Positions 1-10,030 of a stretch of DNA of 64,000 nt are shown one piece after another. Each line of letters opens with the position of its first letter. Within the stretch, counting starts at the first letter, position 1. This DNA comes from Rhododendron vialii (taxonomy: Eukaryota; Streptophyta; Magnoliopsida; Ericales; Ericaceae), in NCBI RefSeq assembly GCF_030253575.1, contig NC_080568.1:28025001-28089000 (forward strand), given 5' to 3'. A program made the position numbers and the translations under genes. The notes beneath the pieces are model-generated. The model saw only the letters and a list, made by a program, of their open reading frames with translations. It was not told the DNA's origin and ran no database searches.

Positions 1-2
1 TC

Positions 3-530
3 TGGATGCATAGCAGGTATTATGGTTGAACAATTAGACTTCATGACTAAAGGGAAAATGAAAGATGCATGTTTTATGTGCCGTGATAATGACCAAATGC
101 TAAAGTTTTTTGATTGCTCAAATTATTAGCGAGAGCGTTTGGATGTGTAGTTATTAGTATCGTTGACCAATAGTTCTACATTTGAATGGGAAAATAGAAT
201 TGCTTGTGTGATGTGCCAACAAAATGGATTGCAGTAGTAATTATTAGTGTTGAGCAGCGCCGCTTGCTGCCTACATGGCAAAGAGCTTCTTATGTTGTGC
301 CTGATAATGACTCAAGCATGAAGTTTGTTGATAGTTCCTGTATTCTGACCAGGGGATTTGGATGCATAGCAATTATTAGCATTGAGCAATGGTGCTTTAT
401 GCCTAAAGGGGAAATTAGAGTTGTTGTATCATGTCCCTGCACAAATGTGAGCATAAAATCTGTCAATAGTTCAGTTTTTCTCGAGAGAGAATTTTAATGC
501 ATATTATATGGTTGAAACATGGTATGGCGC
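3..530. repeat. Degenerate ~135-bp tandem repeat in the eL34 intron
   Basis: Four or more diverged units start with a TGGATGCATAG-like motif near positions 2, 140, 224 and 359, and a weaker start lies near 497. Three spacings are about 135 bp and one is about 85 bp. Shared landmarks in each unit are an ATTATTAG(C/T)(A/G)TTGA block and an AAAGGG or GGGAAA block. Two adjacent units stay open in one plus-strand frame (204-497), because 135 is a multiple of three. The stretch lies upstream of the eL34 exon that starts at 961, so it is most simply intronic. The rest, 530-960, shows nothing further. Confidence 0.6.
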
Positions 531-960
531 CCACAAGATGCACCTAACCCAAGTGATTCTAAAGACAACTTTGATCAGCATTTTACTGATATAGTTCTTG
601 TGACTTAAAATTAACATTGTCGAACATTGGAATAGATATTGAAGTATTGGTGCTCGTAATCTCTTGTATTACCCAACTCCTAGTCCACTTCCAGTCTGCT
701 TCTAGGGAAAGGAGAAAACAAATTTCAAACTTGTGGAAGATTTTTATTAGTACTTGACAAACTTATTCTGGGCTTCAAATTGAGTGAGAATGGAATCGCT
801 TTTGCCACTTGATAATGTGCTAGAATCAGGATGTTGTTTGTTTGGGAATATGCTCATGTTTTACTTGTCTTTTGCTTCTTGTGAATGTATCGTTTGTTTA
901 AAGTACGGTCATTCGTTATAAGAATACGGTATTAATTATAGCTGTTGGCTGTATTTGCAG

Positions 961-1292
961 ATTCCTCACTTGAGACCTGCCGAGTATAAGAGATCCAGAC
1001 TTTCTAGGAACCGGAGGACTGTGAACCGGGCCTATGGTGGCGTACTATCTGGCGGTGCTGTCAGAGAGAGGTTTGTTCTTGTGGTTCAATAAATGGTGCT
1101 TCATTTTTGTTATGAAATGGGAAGGTCTTGGTGTACTATAGACCAACATTTGGCGGGCCATTTAAGCTGAAAGGTTGTAATTTATTTTGGTTTTGAAGGA
1201 TCATCCGAGCCTTTTTGGTGGAAGAACAAAAGATTGTGAAGAAGGTTTTGAAGATTCAAAAGGCGAAAGAAAAGCAGGCTGGAAAAAGCTAA
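961..1292 (+). CDS. RPL34: 60S ribosomal protein L34 (eL34), 3' two exons; 5' part outside the window
   Basis: eL34 is a structural protein of the large cytosolic ribosomal subunit. Two exons are visible. 961-1070 encodes [19 protein letters not shown] and continues through [18 protein letters not shown]. 1199-1292 encodes [20 protein letters not shown] and ends in [10 protein letters not shown] and TAA. An arginine codon (AG|G) is split by the 128-bp intron, which has a GT donor at 1071 and an AG acceptor at 1197-1198. The preceding acceptor is TTTGCAG at 954-960. The basic C-terminal half matches plant eL34 almost residue for residue. The N-terminal half (MVQRLTYRKRHSYATKSN in the family) is not in the window and must lie to the left. 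Nothing looks broken in what is visible. Confidence 0.93.
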
Positions 1293-2237
1293 AGACATTA
1301 GACTTGAGTTTTGATTGTTCTTGAAAGCAGTTTTGACTTTTGTGAGGTGATTACCTGTTGTGCGCCATATCATAGCGAGGTCATTGTCTTGGAATCTGAA
1401 TGAGCATTTGTCTTAAGTCATCTTTTTTGTTTTATTCCTCATCCCAAAACATTGGAAATATGGTTTTTGCTTATGGTGTGGACATGTGGTGGATGGCCTG
1501 TATGCTTGGCAATACTCAGGATTTTCTTGTATGAATGTTAACTTATCAGCCGATACTCGTTTTTTGGCCAATCTTGGTTTTTGGTTTGATATGAATGTGT
1601 TCCTATGGTTGGTTTGGCACTTAGCAGATACGATGGACCCTTCTTTTTAACCAGTCATGAGCTTGAAAGATCTTTTATTTTGTTGATGTTTTTGTTTCTT
1701 TTTTCCATTGATAAAATGAATTTTAATGCAGGCGGTATTGCTTTTCTTTGCAATTGTCAAGAGAGAGGACCATTGCACTTGCATTGGATTTTTTTTACTC
1801 CAAAACCTTAGGTTGACTTTGAATAGTACTTTTATTTAGCTTCCGCTGTTTAATATATCTTTTGGTAAAGTAGAATTAAGTGGTATCTTTAAATTTTTAG
1901 GAACTTGGCTTGATGATCTGAACTGCTCCAGTACGTAAAGTTTTCTCGACTACTTCAGAAGTCCTGGCAGTGCTTTTGAAATTATGCCGTTTAGGTGGTA
2001 TGATTCTTAACTTCGGAATTATGTTGATCTGCCAAAACAAGTTTGGTAATTGATCTCGATACCCATTTATAGACAACACATAAGCATCTGGTAACAAAGT
2101 AGAAGTGAACATTAGACCTTATACGACCGTCATAAACCCTAGATATCGCATGGATGTATTTTTTCGTTTGTTGCTGGAATTCGTTGGTTACTTGGTCATT
2201 CCAGACGGGTTTATTTGAGAGAGGAGGCATTCCCGTT
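1293..2237. other. eL34 3' flank and remnant of the array's PPR-downstream segment
   Basis: No gene is supported here. The part from about 1899 to 2010 (GGAACTTGGCTTGATGATCT and onward, through CCGTTTAGGTGG) is a diverged copy of sequence that recurs near 5731-5815 and 12328-12420. In those places it lies between a PPR fragment and a GST gene. It therefore marks the left end of the tandem array and belongs to the GST gene at 2724-3548. The short open frames in it are not conserved between copies. Confidence 0.6.
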
Positions 2238-2252
2238 TCAGAGGCCTAGTGT

Positions 2253-2342
2253 GTGAGAGAGAGAGGGGGGGTATCATGACTCGAACCCCTGACCCAGGAG
2301 ACACCATAAAGGCGCCACCATCTGGGAACCCATAGCATTTGG
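2253..2342 (-). mobile_element. Short tRNA-derived SINE with 15-bp target-site duplication
   Basis: The minus strand contains a B-box-like GGTTCGAGTCATGATACC and ends in a pyrimidine-rich tail (C7 then CT repeats). The insert is bounded by the direct repeat TCAGAGGCCTAGTGT at 2238-2252 and 2343-2357, which is the expected target-site duplication of a LINE-mobilised SINE. At about 90 bp it is short, so it is probably truncated at one end. The family is not identified. Confidence 0.65.
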
Positions 2343-2723
2343 TCAGAGGCCTAGTGTAAGTTAACAGGTGTGGTTACATTTTTTGTGGTGCATTGGAAAA
2401 CAGTTTGTCACATTTAGGTATGCCTACTTTTTGGTTCAAGGTGGTTGCCTGTAACATTTCTTTCCAAATAAAACTAGTGTGGACTATATTAGCAGCATCT
2501 GGGTAACTTGGGCATTATGCTCATGATCATAGTGCGATCCCGTATTTTATCCAACTAATTTTTTGCTTTAGATCTCAGTATCAGAGTTGAAACGCAATTT
2601 ATTGAACAGAATTGTTGAAAACAACGTAGGGGTGTTACACAAGAAGAAAACAATCACAAAACTGCGAAGAAGAGGCCCACATTACACACAGACGAGCTAA
2701 TAAAAAAGCATCTAGAAAAGAGC

Positions 2724-3545
2724 TCAAGCTTTAGGAGCTTTAAGGTTGTCTCGAATAAAGTGAATAAAAGCCACTGATTTCTCATGAGATGGCCTTATCT
2801 CTTTCACTGCAGGGAGCTCAATTAGGGCTTCCACCCATGAAAACACTAGTGGATTCCTCTCCGGGTCTACCAGCTTCACACCAATCACTTCTTCAATAGC
2901 TTTGCTGTAACCTAAAACTGAGCATATCACTATGTCAAGAAGTCCCAGCTGATCCTCACTGGTGATGGGTTTGGTTGGGAAAAACTCCAGCATGCCTTCT
3001 TCCACCACCTTCAGCGCGTCGATTTCCTCTTTGATGGCTTTCGCTTGTGCTTCCCCTTCTGTGGTTATCACTGGGAGCATGGGTGCAAATAGCTGCATTC
3101 ATGTAACGACCGACTATGATTGGTGATTACTTCATAACGACAACGAAAAAACAGAAAACATGATGTGAATCTTATGCACCGCCAACCAGAAAATGAAATC
3201 CTAGTCTATGGTTTTCAGTTTTACCTGTTGGTGGAGGAAATTGGCCCAGAACCGGACCTTGGCTCTTGTACAAGGATCCTGGGGCAGAAGCTGGTGGCCG
3301 TTCTCCTTCCAAACCTCGTCAATGTATTCGAGGATGACTAGTGACTCCACGACGGGTTTTCCGTTGTGAACAAGTATAGGGACTTTCTTGTGGACTGGAT
3401 TGTACTTCAGCAATGTCTCACTCTTGTTCCTCAAATCTTCATCGACATACTCATATGGTATCCCCTTAATTTTGAGAGCCAATTCCACCCTAAAAGAAAA
3501 TGCACTATTCTTTGTTCCATGTAGCTTCACTATATTTTCCCCTTC

Positions 3546-3548
<3 letters not shown>
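2724..3548 (-). CDS. Tau-class glutathione S-transferase (copy A), 2 exons, 230 aa
   Basis: Cytosolic enzyme that conjugates glutathione to electrophiles and also has peroxidase or ligandin roles; the tau class is plant-specific. Exon 1 is 3225-3548 (108 codons) and exon 2 is 2724-3092 (122 codons plus stop); the 132-bp intron has GT-AG ends and phase 0. The N-terminal thioredoxin fold carries NSAFSFRV, with Ser15 as the expected glutathione-activating serine, and the G-site motif E68-S69 in [11 protein letters not shown]. The all-helical C-terminal domain contains [12 protein letters not shown] and [15 protein letters not shown]. The usual proline after the catalytic serine is Ala16 here, unlike copies B and D. 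The start is the ATG just after the CT tract. The frame stays open upstream through CT repeats (an Arg-Glu run), but that is a leader. First GST of a four-member tandem array. Confidence 0.9.

Positions 3549-3617
<69 letters not shown>
3549..3617 (-). repeat. (CT)n / (GA)n microsatellite in the GST-A 5' leader
   Basis: About 34 CT units on the plus strand directly abut the GST-A start codon. The same position in copies B, C and D has 29, 18 and 29 bases of CT, so this tract has expanded in copy A. It encodes an artefactual Arg-Glu repeat in the open upstream frame. Confidence 0.9.
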
Positions 3618-3619
<2 letters not shown>

Positions 3620-3662
3620 GTGTGTGTGCTAGTTCTTGATGTTTGCGAATGGCTGTGAAAAC

Positions 3663-3670
3663 TTTAAATA
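3663..3670 (-). promoter_or_regulatory. TATA box of GST copy A (TATTTAAA)
   Basis: TATTTAAA on the minus strand, 115 bp before the start codon, is followed downstream by the CT leader. The same box and flanks (CTATTTAAAGTTT) occur upstream of copies C (10855-10862) and D (14210-14217). In copy B it is altered to TTTTTAAA near 7424. Conservation across paralogs supports a core promoter. Confidence 0.6.
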
Positions 3671-3851
3671 GAGTTTCAATTAGGCCCCTTAGCTTGGTTG
3701 ACAAGTTTTAGACAAGTATTTTCTAAATACTTGCAATTGTCATTGATGACCTTAAGCATCTCAATACATAGACGAAAAGTGAATAGGCAAAATAAAAATT
3801 GTACTTCTTTTGTATTTTTTGCTAGGGAACGTAAAGAGTAGGGTTGGAATG

Positions 3852-4173
3852 GGGGCGATTATTCGCAGCCCCGTATTTTCTCCCTTAGCCCACTACATTT
3901 CAGTAAATAGTTGTTGAAAATCATACATAACATTTCGGTAAATAGCTGTTGAAAACAAGATTATATTTCGGTAACTACACGTCGAAAATATATTCAACCT
4001 TCGGTAAACAATTGCCGAACATACATTTTCGGTAAATAGCTGTTGAAAAAAATATTATATTTCGGTAATTGTATGCTGAAAATGTATCTCAATTTCGGTA
4101 ACTAACTGTCGAGTATAATTGAAAATTTTTAACGGGCTAAAGGAGAAAATACGGGGCTACGAATAGCCGCCCC
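3852..4173 (+). mobile_element. MITE-like element with ~45-bp TIRs and seven internal ~33-bp iterations
   Basis: The ends form an imperfect inverted repeat: GGGGCGATTATTCGCAGCCC at the left and the reverse complement of a matching string ending in GGCCGCCCC-like sequence at the right, each running on into CCGTATTTTCTCC(C/T)TTAGCCC. Inside, a unit like TTTCGGTAAATAGCTGTTGA recurs near 3899, 3931, 3966, 4003, 4026, 4060 and 4094. It has no coding capacity. A second copy lies inverted at about 27150-27453. Confidence 0.7.
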
Positions 4174-4489
4174 TTTTCTTGATGTTTGCAAATGGTTGTG
4201 GAAACCTTAAATAGAGTTTCAATTAGGCCCCTTAGCTGGGTTGGCGAGTTTTAGATAAGTACTGTATTTTCTAAATACTTGGCATCGTCATTGATAACCA
4301 ATAAGCATTAAGCATAAGCCACTAGTCAACTCTTGGCTTTAATTTATAAACATAATAATTACAGTAGTGGCTTATTGGTTGGGGTGCCATATTAATTAGA
4401 TCATGTGTTCTTGGTATTGCCAATGGGCTGTTATTTTTTTTCAAATCTTAGCAGGCCCTCAACTATCATAAATGTATGTATGAGAAAAA

Positions 4490-4670
4490 CTATTTCACGG
4501 AGCTTTCCGTGAAAAGTAGTTTACGGAGGTGAATTGTGCCCGTCCAAAGCGTATTGGACGATCTGAATTTTAATGAAACTTTTCCTTCATTAAAATCCCA
4601 ACCATCCTGGTGAGATCAAGCGGCTCCGTAAATACCTCTTTACAGCAGCTCCGTGAATATGCCACACTCA
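4490..4670. mobile_element. Probable MITE with TTTCACGGAGC-type ends
   Basis: The left part reads TTTCACGGAGCTTTCCGTGA followed by TTTACGGAGG. The right part reads GGCTCCGTAAATACC and GCAGCTCCGTGAATA, so the two ends are approximate inverted copies about 170 bp apart. No open frame. No target-site duplication was resolved. Confidence 0.5.
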
Positions 4671-4836
4671 AATGTATGTCCCGATTAGTAATTTGGTTTT
4701 CTTACGTTGGCCGGCCAGCTGAACGAAGACATGGTTTGAAGCTCAACGGATGAGTTCATGGTGAAATACTTCTCTTCTCTTGCTCAGAAAGAAATTACTT
4801 CCTTCCTTCTGACTGCCTGAGTACATAAACTGGTCC

Positions 4837-5330
4837 ATGGTTTATGCATTGAAACTGTTTCATCAAACCCCTCAGTGGAGTACCGTTACTTGGAATGTCA
4901 TTATTTCGGCTTGTAGTGATTCGCAATGGCCTTTATTTGGAAAGCAGGTTTACTCGCTTGTCGTGAGGAAAAAAAACGGTTCTTTCCAAATGGTTATAAT
5001 GTGCAGTCTGGAATGGTAGACTAGTTTGCAAAATCATTTCTTTTTGCAGGATACTTTGAGGCTGTTTGACAGTGTGTCGTTTGAGAAAGTCGTGTTGGAA
5101 TGCTATATAATCTTGGGAGCTGTTAAGAATAGGTAGAATTGGGTTGCTTTGGGTCTTTACAGCGAAATGTGTTGTGGCCTCATGGGTTTTTAATGCCAAA
5201 TAGTTTTACTTTTGGTAGCATTTCAACTGATTGTGCTACACTTGAAGACAATGAAAGAGCTTGATTTCGGCAGAGGTGTTCAAGGTTGGGTGGTTAAGCA
5301 TGGTGCAGGAGATCGAAGATGTTTTTGTAG
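4837..5330 (+). pseudogene. Truncated PPR pseudogene, module 1 (5' part of the gene at 20541)
   Basis: Plus-strand sequence collinear with the intact PPR gene: TTTATGCATTGAAACTGTTT, TACCGTTACTTGGAATGTCA, GGAAAGCAGGTTTACTCGCT and the later GCTTGATTTCGG...GGTTGGGTGGTTAAGC segment. An internal deletion joins the first WNVxIS motif directly to the ACSALQ-like region (near 4908), and several frame breaks follow, including a TAG in the AVKNKENW-equivalent stretch. The copy ends at the junction TTTTTGTAGGATGTAAGATG also seen in modules 2 and 3. It cannot encode a PPR array. Confidence 0.85.
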
Positions 5331-5815
5331 GATGTAAGATGTCGATAAGCAGAATCTCGGAGACTATCACAACATTGCTGGTGTCGGAAGTTTTGCCGCT
5401 GCAGCTGAATCTACGAACCTGGTGGGTTATGAATCTTATGTCAACCATAGCAGTGGACAGTCTTGGTGTAATTTCTGGTATTGGGTCGATAGGCATATAT
5501 ATATGATTACTGGCATGTTTCTGAAACATGACTCATTTGTTTGGTTATTGCTCTATACTATCATGATATCATCATCTCCAGGGCTTTCTATCGGAAGGTG
5601 CTTCGCTGTGTCATACTGTCGTAAGACTTTTTCTCTCCAAAACCTTCGTTTTGAATTTTTAAGCACCTTTATGTAGCTTCATCCCTGCGATATATCTATT
5701 TCGTACAGTACCATTAGTAGGAGCTTGGCTTGATGATCTGAACAATTCAGTCCATGAAGTTTTTCGGGTTTACTTCGGAATCCTAGCAATGCTCTGGAAA
5801 TTCTGCCGTTTAGGT
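5331..5815 (+). repeat. Array segment homologous to the region downstream of the intact PPR gene
   Basis: From the shared junction on, the sequence (CTCGGAGACTATCACAACAT, GGAAGTTTTGCCGCTGCAGC, TTGGTTATTGCTCTATACTA) matches 24448-24660, which lies about 1.2 kb beyond the stop codon of the intact PPR gene. It also matches 8870-9130 and 11900-12420. It then runs into the GAGCTTGGCTTGATGATCTG block shared with 1899 and 12328. It carries no conserved frame. From 5816 to 6344 more array sequence follows, without a gene. Confidence 0.75.
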
Positions 5816-6344
5816 GGCCTAACACTGAATCATCCAACTATGGCTGATTCTTCAAAAGAAATTGGTAAATAGATTCAGATACCCATGTATATACACGCAC
5901 AAGTTACTCATAACAAAGAGAAACAAACATTACGAACCCTCCACGAAGGTCATAATTAACTTTACTTTCAAAGGTCTAGCAGCGCGCATTAATGGCCATG
6001 GTTAATTTTTGCATGATATCCAGAAGCCACAACTTGGACATGGTAGAAAGATCCCATATCATATCCTTACTAAATCCTCCCTTCAATCATCAATATATCA
6101 GGGTTGAAACATGATTCATTAAAAAGAAGTACGAAAGGCAATATTGGCCTTAATTATTACATTATGAATATTTTTCTAGATTTTTGTGGGATCCGGAATG
6201 AGCCCAAACGCATTTTTCCTTGCGTGGTTCCTTGCAAATCTTCCTTGCAATTAGAATTTCTGATTTTACACAAGCGGCTGGTGAGCACAGAAGGGGCACG
6301 TTACACCGATTGACCTATGACAACATGTATATGTGAGTTCAAGC

Positions 6345-7379
6345 CTAATGAACTTTCCAGTTAACTCGAAGGATCTGAAGAAAAGTCACTGTTTCCTCGT
6401 GAGTTAGCCTTATCTCTTTCACTGCAGGGAGATTGAGTATAGCTTCCAGCCATGAAAACACCAGCGGATTCCTCTCCGGGTCTATGAGTTTCGCACCAAA
6501 CACTTCTTCGATTGCTTTGTAGGAACCCAGAACTGAACATATGACAATGTCAAGGACTCCCAGCTGATTCTCACTGGTGATGGGTGTGGTTGGGAAAAAC
6601 TCCAGCATTCCCTCTTCCGCGATCTTCAGTGTGTCAATTGCCTCTTTGATGGCTTTCTCTTGAGCTTCCCCTTCTGTTACTAAAACTTGGCGTGTGGCCA
6701 TAAATAGCTGCGCGTGTAAGTGTTGTATAAATATATGCAGAGATTGAAATACAGGGACAGAGAAAATATCAATCGCTTGCGTCTTAATTTCTTGGTGTGA
6801 ATCTTTTGCAAGATTTTTATGTTTCTTTACCCCTAAAGATTAATGTTTCAATGGACCTATATTAGCACACTTGATTGATGCATACAAGAATCTACATATA
6901 GTACATGAGTATGATACGAAAGTGTTACCGATCGATGGTTTCATTGCTGCACAAAAGCAAAGCTAAATGTTACTAACTTTTAAGACGGCGGATAATGTAC
7001 ACAAAAAATGTATGGACGGTGGATAAATGTTAAATAGTGCCTTGATTAATGTTCTTACCCGTTGTGCGAGAAAACTGGTCCAGAACCGAACCTGCGCTCT
7101 GGAATATGGATCCTTGGGCAGAAGCTGCGGCCCGTTATCCTTCCAAGCCTCGTCAATGTACTCGAGGATGACCAGTGACTCCGAAATGGGCGATCCATTG
7201 TGTACGAGTACAGGGATTTTCTTGTGAACTGGATTGTACTTGAGCAATAACTCACTCTTGTTGTTCAAATCTTCTTCCACAAACTCATATGGTATGCTCT
7301 TAATTTTGAGTGCCAGTTCCACCCTGAAAGAAAATGGGCTATTCCTCCGTCCATGTAGCTTCACTATATTTCCCCCTTC

Positions 7380-7382
<3 letters not shown>
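6345..7382 (-). CDS. Tau-class glutathione S-transferase (copy B), 2 exons, 228 aa
   Basis: Same family and role as the GST at 2724. Exon 1 is 7059-7382 (108 codons) and exon 2 is 6345-6707 (120 codons plus stop); the 351-bp intron is in the same place and phase as in copies A and D but longer. It has NSPFSFRV with the classical Ser15-Pro16, the G-site motif [11 protein letters not shown], and the C-terminal [12 protein letters not shown] and [15 protein letters not shown]. The donor is CGG|GTAAGA, so residue 108 is Arg where A and D have Gln. The C-terminus ends LRVNWKVH and lacks the KA or KS tail of its paralogs. The CT leader lies at 7383-7411. No frame damage is seen, so it is probably functional. 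Confidence 0.88.
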
Positions 7383-7415
<33 letters not shown>

Positions 7416-7469
7416 CGTTGTGGAAACTTTAAAAAGAGTTTCAACTATGCCCCTTAGCTTGTTTTGCAA

Positions 7470-8300
7470 GCCTTGGGCACTAATTTTCTAATTACTGGGA
7501 ATCGTCATTGATGAGCAATTAAGCATAAGCCGGCAATTAATTTGAATTATATGGAGTATAAGATTATTTAATTCTGTAGTTATATAGGCTGGTGTGCAAG
7601 ATTAAACTATTGTGTAGTTGGAATTGGTAATATCTTGTCCTTTTAATAACCCCATGTCCCCATTACTTCTTTTTTTAAATTTTTTTTTTGATAACTGAAC
7701 CTATCAAAGTCATCCCGTTCACTAACCGGTAGACGAATTAAAAGCAGAATAAAGTCTCGTATGAACTGCCTCACAAGAGCTTAGCAAGAAACCTCTGCAG
7801 TTTTGACCACAAGCCAACTCCTTCGGCTAAATTCCCAGTACTTTTAGGTGGTTGGCTTCGTTTAGATAAGCGGAATCATAGTTTAAGCTGAAAAGATGAA
7901 TTAAGGGCTTTTATTTCGTCATATTCTCCACATCAAATACTCACTTTTTTTGAAGCGACATATCGACCATTATATGTCCGAATTAATGGAGACAGTGTAG
8001 TGAAAACTCTAATCACAAAAAAGAAGTAAATTATACTGTATTCTTTTCGCCGGGTATTGAGAACCACGAGTTTTTTGCCACCGCCATTGTGGGCCTTACC
8101 GCGCGTTTATTATCAATTTGAATTTGTTCAACTTGTGAGATCTTGCAGAATAGTATATTTATGTCAAAAATCAACTTAATCGAACATCAATACATATATC
8201 AAAATTTAAATTGTAAAAATAAACGATCACGAATAGTTTAACTTCAAAATTATTGACAAAATCATCAGAATCCAAACAAGGCATCAGAGTCCACGCATGA
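7470..8300. other. Non-coding inter-module stretch with the paralogous empty transposon site
   Basis: No gene is seen. Near 7660-7705 the sequence CCCCATTACTTC, a T-rich run and TTTTGATAACTGAACC corresponds to both flanks of the 5.1-kb element at 14507-19601, but without the element. Near 8283-8310 AGAGTCCACGCATGAGCTAT matches the PPR 5' flank near 19720. Homology to the flank of the intact PPR gene therefore extends through this gap. Confidence 0.6.
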
Positions 8301-8303
8301 GCT

Positions 8304-8726
8304 ATGAATATCAAACTTGTGGCCAAAATTCTCTGTAGAAAGCCCACGCATGAAGTCAGAGGCACCAAAGTCCTACATACCCACTTCCTAAAAACTAATG
8401 TGACCCAATTCGACATAATTGTTGCGAATTCTTTGGTTGATGCGTACTGTAAATCTGGTCACAATTTTTATGCAATTAAACTGTTTGATCAAATTCCTCA
8501 AAGAAATACTGTTACTTGGAATGTCATGATTTCAGGTTACAAAAAGAATTCATTGTTTTTGGATGCGTGGAGAACCTTTTGCGGGATGCATTCGTCGTTA
8601 GGTATTGAGCTCGATGAGTTCACCTATGGGAGTACTCTTTCGGTTTCGGCTTGTAGTGCTTTGCAATTGCCTTTATGTGGAAAGCAGGTTTACAGTAACA
8701 TATGTCATGGACTCGTGGGATTTTAA
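8304..8726 (+). pseudogene. Truncated PPR gene fragment, module 2; open for 140 codons
   Basis: It encodes TKVLHTHFLKTNVTQFDI, ANSLVDAYCKSGHNFYAIKL, FDQIPQRNTVTWNVMISGYK and GIELDEFTYGST, nearly identical to residues ~65-170 of the intact PPR protein. It keeps about two PPR motifs, then carries a short in-frame insertion (LSVSACSALQ for LLACSALQ) and a deletion after KQVYS that ends the frame at 8726. Homology resumes out of frame (8727-8870, GGGTGATTAAGCATGGTGCA) to the common junction. The start used here is an ATG unrelated to the original N-terminus, so the transit peptide is lost. It could make a short peptide, but a pseudogene is the better call. Confidence 0.75.
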
Positions 8727-9160
8727 TGCAAAATAGTTTTACTTTTGGGAGCATTTCAACTGGTTGTGCTACACTTGAAGACAATGAAGAGCTTGATTTC
8801 AGCAAAGGGGTTCAAGGTTGGGTGATTAAGCATGGTGCAGGAGATTGAAGATGTTTTTGTAGGATGTAAGATGTCGATAATCAGAATCTCTGAGACTATC
8901 ACAACATTATGGATATGCATATATGCTGCCTGCTGGTGTCGGAAATTTTGCCGCTGCAGCTCAATCTACGAAATTGGTGGGTTATGAATCTTATGTCAAT
9001 AATAGCAGTGGACAGTCTTGGTGTAATTTCTGGTGTTGGGTTGATAGGCATATATGATTACTGGCATGTTTTTGAAACATGACTCATTTATTTGGTTATT
9101 GCTCTATACTATCATCTCCAGGGCTTTCTATCGGAAGGTGCTTGACTGTGTCATTCAGGG
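8727..9160 (+). repeat. Module 2 PPR remnant and downstream segment
   Basis: It contains the out-of-frame PPR piece, the shared junction TTTTTGTAGGATGTAAGATG near 8850-8870, and the tail TCTGAGACTATCACAACATT, GGAAATTTTGCCGCTGCAGC and TTGGTTATTGCTCTATACTA. The internal ACACTTGAAGACAATGAAGA insertion is shared with module 1 and absent from module 3 and from the intact gene, so modules 1 and 2 are the closest pair. Confidence 0.75.
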
Positions 9161-9548
9161 ACGGATCAAGAAATTTAGCATAGTGGGGGCAATCATAAAA
9201 AATTATTTTCCTAACCAACCACAATATGATCCTACTGCATTAAGACACAAAAAGAAACAAACATTACGAACCCTCCACTAGTCATAACGTTACTTTCAAA
9301 ATCTAGCAGCATTGAAGGCCATGGTTAATTTTTGCATGATATCCAAAATCCACAACTTGAACATGGTAGAAAGATCCCATATCATATCCTTACTAAATCC
9401 TCCCTTCAATCATCAATATCAGGGTGCAAACATGATTCATTAAAAAGAAGTACAAAAGGCGGCAATATTGGCCTTATTACACAAGCCTTGCACAGAAGGA
9501 CCGGGGCAGGTTACACTGATGTACCTATGAAAACATATATAGTTGAGT

Positions 9549-9983
9549 TCAAGCTTTACAAATTTTCAAGTTATCTCGAAGGTTCTGAAGAAAAGTCACT
9601 GTTTCCTCATGAGTCGGCCTTATCTCTTTCACTACAGGGAGCTTGGGTACAGCTTCCAGCCATGCAAAATACTAGTGGATTCCTCTCCGGGTCTATGAGT
9701 TTCACACCAATCACTTCTTCCATGCTTTGTAGGAACCCAGAACTGAACATATGACAATGTCAAGGACTCCCAGCTGATTCTCATTGGTGATGGGTGTGGT
9801 TGGGAAAAACTCCAGCATTCCCTCTTCGACCACCTTCAGCGTGTCAATTTCCTCTTTGATTGCTTTCTCTTGTGCTTCCCCTTCTGTGATTAGCACTTGG
9901 CGTATGGCCACAAATAGCTGCATTCATGTCAGAGTATCATGTGAATATTCGCCTCTGTACAAGCATTAAGCGGCCAAGATTGA

Positions 9984-10030
<47 letters not shown>

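Larger units (their letters stand above)
3631..4312. repeat. Duplicated GST promoter segment flanking a MITE
   Basis: The ~135-bp segment at 3631-3770 (TTCTTGATGTTTGCGAATGG, the TTTAAATA box, AATTAGGCCCCTTAGC, TTTTCTAAATACTTG) recurs in the same orientation at 4176-4312 with roughly 85-90% identity by eye. The iterated-repeat MITE at 3852-4173 lies between the two copies. The distal copy keeps the TTTAAATA box but has no GST exon next to it. Confidence 0.75.

Noticed and set aside
1182-2230. Several minus-strand open frames of 60-80 codons after eL34
   Set aside because: They are antisense to the eL34 exon or lie in array remnant sequence; none shows conservation between module copies.
2253-2342. 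A possible functional tRNA gene
   Set aside because: A B-box-like motif is present, but no cloverleaf with paired acceptor ends could be drawn, and the flanking 15-bp duplication marks it as a SINE.
3549-3704. Open upstream extension of GST copy A with an Arg-Glu repeat
   Set aside because: It is the translated CT microsatellite in the leader. Copies B, C and D have different tract lengths, and the conserved MEG(E/G)N start and TATA box place the real start at 3548.
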